A DNA stretch of 28,094 nucleotides, taken from positions 1 to 28,094 of the forward strand of contig CAKPKG010000017.1 in NCBI GenBank assembly GCA_934167165.1. The letters run 5' to 3'. Positions within the stretch are counted from its first letter, which is position 1, and every line of letters begins with the position of its first letter. Shown here piece after piece: positions 24,647 to 28,094 of the stretch. This DNA comes from an uncultured Clostridia bacterium. GTDB taxonomy: Bacteria; Bacillota; Clostridia; TANB77; CAG-508. The notes beneath the pieces were generated by a model. The model ran no database searches. It saw nothing but the letters and a program-made list of their open reading frames with translations, and was not told the DNA's origin. Both the position numbers and the translations under genes were made by a program.

Positions 24647-26239
24647 ATGTCAATAAATTCAGCATGGTTTCTTTTGTTTGTAGGAATAGTAAGTGTCCTA
24701 TATTTTGCATTTCCCAAGAAAATTAAATGGATAGTGTTGCTTTGCGCTAGCTATATATTTTATTGGTTAAATAGCAATAAATTGATAATTTATTTATTAA
24801 TAAGCACATTATCGATCTATTTTATGGGGTTAGCGCTAAAAAAAATAGATTGCAAACAAAAAGAACTACTAAAAAAAATAGATAATAAAGATGAAAAGAA
24901 AAGAATAAAGAATAAAAATAAAATTAAAAAAAAGTGGATAGTAGCACTAGGAGTGATTATAAATTTTGGAATTTTAGCTATTTTAAAATATTCTAGTTTT
25001 ATAGCTGGAAATCTAAATGAATTGTTTAATTTGTTACATATCTCAATTCAAATACCACTTAAAAAGTTTGTACTTCCTTTAGGTATATCATATTATACAC
25101 TACAATCAGTTAGTTATATAGTTGATGTCTATAGAGGTAAAATAGAGGCAGATAAAAATCTAGGAAGACTTGCTTTATATGTATCATTCTTCCCGGGAAT
25201 AGTTGAAGGTCCAATAGCTAGATATGAACAAACAGCGAAGCAACTATATGAACCACATGAATTTGATTATAAAAATATAAAATTTGGATTACAGTTAATG
25301 TTATGGGGCTTTTTTAAAAAAATGGTTGTAGCAGATAGAGCAGGAATTTTTGTTAACGAAGTCTTCAATAATTATACCAAATATGAAGGAATACCTATAG
25401 TTATTGCTATCATTTTTTATACATTACAAATATATGCAGAGTTTTCAGGATGTATGGACATAGTAACTGGAACTGCTCAAATTGTAGGAATAAACCTTCC
25501 TAAAAATTTTGAAAGGCCTTTTTTCTCTAAATCTGTACAAGAATTTTGGAGAAGATGGCATATTACTCTGGGAACTTGGCTAAAGGATTATATTTTTTAC
25601 CCGATTTCATTTTCAAAGGCTACAACTAATATATCGAAATTTTCGAAGAAAATTTTCAAAAATAGTTATATAACAAAATTAATACCTGCAATGTTTGCAC
25701 TATTGTTTGTATGGCTTGGAAATGGAATTTGGCATGGAGCTAGTTGGAAATATATAATATATGGGTTGTATTACTATGTGATAATGATGATAGGGATGAT
25801 AATAGAACCACTATCAAATAAAATATTAGATTTGCTTAAGATTAAGAAAAATACTTTTGGATATCGATTATTACAAATAGTTAGAACAAATATTTTTGTT
25901 GGAATTGGAATGATGATTTTTAGATCTCAAAGTATAAAAAACGCTTGGCAAATTTTTAAATCAATATTTACAGTTAAAAATATAGGTATGATTTTCAATG
26001 GAGAATTATATAAAATAGGATTTTTAACAGGAGATTTTATTATAATCTTGGTGAGCATAATAATTATGTTTGTAATAAGTTATATTCAAGAAAGTGGACA
26101 CGCAATAAGAGAAGATATATCAAAACAAAATTTACCATTTAGATGGATATTATATTACGGAATAATATTTTCGATAATAATATTTGGAATATATGGACAA
26201 GGATATAATGTTAGTGACTTTATATATGGTCAATTTTAG
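24647..26239 (+). CDS. MBOAT-family O-acyltransferase (DltB/AlgI-like)
   Basis: A 530-residue polytopic membrane protein. The marks of the MBOAT family are LPLGISYYTLQSVSYIVDVY (143-162), FFPGIVEGPIARYEQ (181-195), SVQEFWRRWHITLGTWLKDY (296-315) and VWLGNGIWHGASWKYIIYG with the invariant His363. It would take the acyl or aminoacyl group from the carrier protein and hand it across the membrane to the teichoic acid. At 530 residues it is longer than classical DltB (about 400) and resembles AlgI-type proteins, with a Lys-rich cytosolic stretch at about 70-96. Gene order A-C-B-D differs from the usual dltABCD. I therefore call it DltB/AlgI-like and give no symbol. Confidence 0.88.
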   Translation: MSINSAWFLLFVGIVSVLYFAFPKKIKWIVLLCASYIFYWLNSNKLIIYLLISTLSIYFMGLALKKIDCKQKELLKKIDNKDEKKRIKNKNKIKKKWIVALGVIINFGILAILKYSSFIAGNLNELFNLLHISIQIPLKKFVLPLGISYYTLQSVSYIVDVYRGKIEADKNLGRLALYVSFFPGIVEGPIARYEQTAKQLYEPHEFDYKNIKFGLQLMLWGFFKKMVVADRAGIFVNEVFNNYTKYEGIPIVIAIIFYTLQIYAEFSGCMDIVTGTAQIVGINLPKNFERPFFSKSVQEFWRRWHITLGTWLKDYIFYPISFSKATTNISKFSKKIFKNSYITKLIPAMFALLFVWLGNGIWHGASWKYIIYGLYYYVIMMIGMIIEPLSNKILDLLKIKKNTFGYRLLQIVRTNIFVGIGMMIFRSQSIKNAWQIFKSIFTVKNIGMIFNGELYKIGFLTGDFIIILVSIIIMFVISYIQESGHAIREDISKQNLPFRWILYYGIIFSIIIFGIYGQGYNVSDFIYGQF

Positions 26240-26249
26240 GGAGAAAAAC

Positions 26250-27243
26250 ATGAAAAAAGAAATATTAAAAACCGGTATTTTTATTATAATTTTTGTATTA
26301 ATATTGTTAGGATTAACAAAAATATTTGTACCAGCATCAAAACACTCTACAATAATAAAAGAATTGTATGATGAACCAAAAAACACATTAGATGTTATTT
26401 TCGTGGGAGAAAGTTCGGTATATAAGGGTGTTTCGCCAATGAAAATTTGGGAAAAATATAAAATAACTAGTTATGATTATGCGGCATCAGGAGCAAAACT
26501 ATATAATAATTATTATAGTATAAAAGAAGCACTAAAGTATCAAAAACCCAAAGTAATAGTATTAAACACAGATCAACTATTTCATGATGAGCCATTTAAA
26601 GAAGGATATAAAAGATTATTATATGATGCCACAAGACTAAATATAAATAAACTGGAAGCAATTAGTGATCCAGTTCAAGGAAATACAAGAGGAGAACAAA
26701 TTTCATTTGTTTTTCCAATACTAAGGTATCATAGTAGATGGAGTGAATTAGGAGAAGAAGACTTTATAAAAGAAAAAGGAAAATATGAATATATATTTAA
26801 AGGACAATGGGTAGTAAAAGGTATAAAAGCATATGATGGAAAAAAATTAGATAAATTTCAGAATTTAAATGAAGATGAAGTGAAATATTTTGAAAAAATC
26901 ACAAGATATTGCAAGGACAATAATGTAGAGTTGCTAGCAGTAGAGTTTCCTAGTATACAGACATGGAATAATGATAAAAAAGAAAAAGTAAAGCAGATAG
27001 CCAAAAACAACGATGTAAAATTCATAGATTTACATGATGTTCTAAATGAGATAGGATTCGATTGGACTAGAGACACCGAAGATGGAGGAAATCATTTAAA
27101 TTACAGACGGGGCAGAAAAAATAAGTGATTATTTAGGAAAATTCTTAAGCGAGAATTATGAATTCGAAAATTATAAAAATGAAGAAGTTTATAAAAGCTG
27201 GGAAGAAGAACTTGTAAAATACAATGAATATAAAAACAAATAA
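26250..27243 (+). CDS. SGNH/DltD-like cell-surface protein, needing +1 frameshift at a CGG codon
   Basis: A membrane-anchored SGNH-type protein downstream of the MBOAT gene, in the place of DltD. I chose the ATG at 26250 (AGGGAG before it) rather than the in-frame ATG at 26184 inside the MBOAT gene. TM segment at about 8-28, then IFVGESSVYKGVSPMKIWEK (block I Ser about 55) and, near the end, DGGNHLNYR with the catalytic D..H (block V). Right after AGA (27105-27107) comes CGG (27108-27110); frame 0 ends 7 codons later (292 residues). Skipping C27108 gives GAEKISDYLGKFLSENY and 44 further residues up to TAA 27241-27243, 330 in all. NHLNxxGAxK is the usual form in these proteins, so the recovered Gly is the conserved one. 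Confidence 0.8.
27108..27110 (+). other. +1 recoding site 3: CGG in the SGNH/DltD-like gene
   Basis: AGA-CGG-GGC must be read AGA-(C)-GGG-GCA, giving N-Y-R-G-A-E-K. The recovered Gly follows the catalytic His block (NHLN). The P-site AGA cannot re-pair well on GAC. A GGAGG lies about 19 bases upstream, too far to act like the prfB stimulator. Confidence 0.73.
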
Positions 27244-27250
27244 TGTAATA

Positions 27251-27289
27251 AAAGATAGAGAGCATAGAAAATATGTTCTTTATTTTTTT
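27251..27289 (+). terminator. Intrinsic terminator of the + teichoic-acid operon
   Basis: A long stem: 27251-27266 pairs with 27272-27287 over 16 positions (13 Watson-Crick and 3 G-U pairs) around a GAAAA loop, followed by T-rich sequence. It starts 7 bases after the restored stop codon of the SGNH gene (27243), not after the early frame-0 stop. This fits the shifted end being the true gene end. Confidence 0.83.
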
Positions 27290-27321
27290 ACTAAAATCAA
27301 TATATATTTACGGAAAAGGTA

Positions 27322-27350
27322 TTTCCATTTAATTAAAAATGTTATAAAAT
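27322..27350 (+). promoter_or_regulatory. Candidate promoter of murF
   Basis: TTTCCA (27322-27327), a 17-bp spacer and TAAAAT (27345-27350), 39 bases before the murF ATG. The -35 matches the consensus at four of six. The preceding terminator supports a new transcription unit here. Confidence 0.5.
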
Positions 27351-27389
27351 AAGCATAAAATGAATACTAATTAAAAAGAGGGAAAAGAC

Positions 27390-28094
27390 ATGAACAATAA
27401 AAATATAACTGTAAATAAAATAGTGGAAATATGTAATGGAAAATTATTATCAGGTGAAAAAAATATAGAAATAGAAACATATTCTAAAGATACAAGAACA
27501 TTAGAAAAAGGTGATATGTATTTAGGAATAAAAGGCGAAAAAATAAATGGAAACAATTATATAGAACAAGCATTTATAAACGGAGCAATTGGGTGTATTA
27601 CGGATGAGAATGTAAATGAAGAAATAATAAACAAGTATAAAGGAAAAGCAATTATAAAGGTAGAAAACACAATAAAAGCAATTCAAGAGTTAGCAAAATA
27701 TAAAAGAAGTTTATATAATATACCTGTAATCGCAGTAACAGGAAGTGTGGGGAAAACTAGTACAAAGGATATTATAGCAAATGTATTGGAACAAAAATAC
27801 AAAGTACTAAAAACAGAAGGAAATATGAATAATCATATTGGTTTACCAATGACATTGTTAAAATTAAAAGACCATACAGCAGTTGTTGTAGAAATGGGAA
27901 TGAATCACTTTGGAGAAATAAGTTTATTAACAAATATTGCAAAACCAACAGGATGCGTAATAACAAATATAGGAACATCTCATATTGGAAATTTAGGCTC
28001 AAGAGAAAACATACTAAAAGCAAAATTAGAAATACTAGAAGGACTAGATAAAAGCGGATTTGTATTAATAAACAATGATAATGATTTGCTACAT
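27390..28094 (+). CDS. murF: UDP-N-acetylmuramoyl-tripeptide--D-alanyl-D-alanine ligase MurF (3' end outside window)
   Basis: The first 235 residues of MurF, which adds D-Ala-D-Ala to the peptidoglycan precursor in the cytosol. The N-terminal substrate domain has YSKDTRTLEKGDMYLGIKGE (31-50). The ATP-binding loop is VIAVTGSVGKTSTKDI (113-128), and the central domain shows NNHIGLPMTLLKL, VVEMGMNHFGEI and NIGTSHIGNLGSRENI. These are diagnostic of MurF rather than MurC/D/E. GAGGGA precedes the ATG by about 7 bases. The frame is open to the end of the window. No in-frame CGG is seen in this part. Confidence 0.95.
   Translation, partial: MNNKNITVNKIVEICNGKLLSGEKNIEIETYSKDTRTLEKGDMYLGIKGEKINGNNYIEQAFINGAIGCITDENVNEEIINKYKGKAIIKVENTIKAIQELAKYKRSLYNIPVIAVTGSVGKTSTKDIIANVLEQKYKVLKTEGNMNNHIGLPMTLLKLKDHTAVVVEMGMNHFGEISLLTNIAKPTGCVITNIGTSHIGNLGSRENILKAKLEILEGLDKSGFVLINNDNDLLH

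Noticed and set aside
26184..26249. Upstream ATG (26184) as start of the SGNH gene
   Set aside because: It lies inside the MBOAT coding sequence without a ribosome site. The ATG at 26250 has AGGGAG and gives a normal membrane anchor at the N-terminus.
27312..27326. GGAAA-N5-TTTCC inverted repeat upstream of murF
   Set aside because: Arms of only 5 bp in AT-rich DNA; it overlaps the candidate -35 box, and chance is the simplest explanation.
1..28094. CRISPR arrays, tRNA or rRNA genes, insertion sequences
   Set aside because: No direct repeat array, cloverleaf-like sequence, transposase or terminal inverted repeats were seen on either strand.

Overview
The window (28,094 bases, very AT-rich) looks like the chromosome of an uncultivated, low-GC, spore-forming Clostridia-type Firmicute. 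The evidence is a YpeB germination protein, an alpha/beta-type small acid-soluble spore protein, Gram-positive teichoic-acid genes (TagO/A/B/F/D/G/H), a Dlt-like cassette, and A/T-ending codons throughout. The genus cannot be fixed from the sequence.

Layout. (1) 1-852, + strand: the C-terminal end of ypeB and a 55-residue spore protein gene, closed by a 12-bp hairpin terminator shared with the convergent operon. (2) 14672 down to 867, - strand: one tightly packed 13-gene operon with a consensus promoter at 14705-14733. In transcription order it holds TagO/WecA, a Wzy-like polymerase/ligase, a GT4, two GT2 enzymes, a GT32 (TTG start), TagA, UDP-galactopyranose mutase, a probable galactofuranosyltransferase, a Wzx flippase, a GT-C membrane enzyme, WecB/MnaA and GtrA. 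(3) 14673-14855: a 183-bp divergent promoter region with an 8-bp inverted repeat. (4) 14856-27243, + strand: an 11-gene teichoic-acid operon with three TagB/TagF-family polymerases (the third fused to a GT4 glycosyltransferase), an O-acyltransferase, TagD, TagG, TagH, then a Dlt-like set (adenylating enzyme, carrier protein, MBOAT, SGNH protein), ending in a 16-bp hairpin. (5) 27390-28094: the N-terminal half of murF with its own promoter.

How the genes work together. TagO and TagA, fed with UDP-ManNAc by WecB/MnaA, would build the GlcNAc-ManNAc linkage disaccharide on undecaprenyl phosphate. TagD makes CDP-glycerol, the TagB/TagF-like enzymes polymerise glycerol phosphate, TagGH exports the chain, and the Dlt-like genes and the acyltransferase decorate it. 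The - strand operon adds a Wzx/Wzy-type, Galf-containing glycan that may share the same lipid linkage unit. No LytR-CpsA-Psr ligase is present in the window.

Main discovery. Three genes of the + operon (tagD, tagG and the SGNH/DltD-like gene) each look broken by one extra base. In all three the extra base is the C of an in-frame CGG codon, and skipping it (+1) reads GGN = Gly at a position I recognise as conserved glycine, restoring the full family-length protein. I checked every CGG trinucleotide on the coding strand of all the other genes, and none is an in-frame codon, although CGG occurs out of frame some 45 times and CGA, CGC and CGT are used as Arg codons. The simplest reading is that CGG is not decoded as Arg here and that it triggers +1 frameshifting, or is read as a CGGN quadruplet for Gly. 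This would be a codon-level recoding system acting on teichoic-acid genes. It needs a genome-wide check and peptide evidence.
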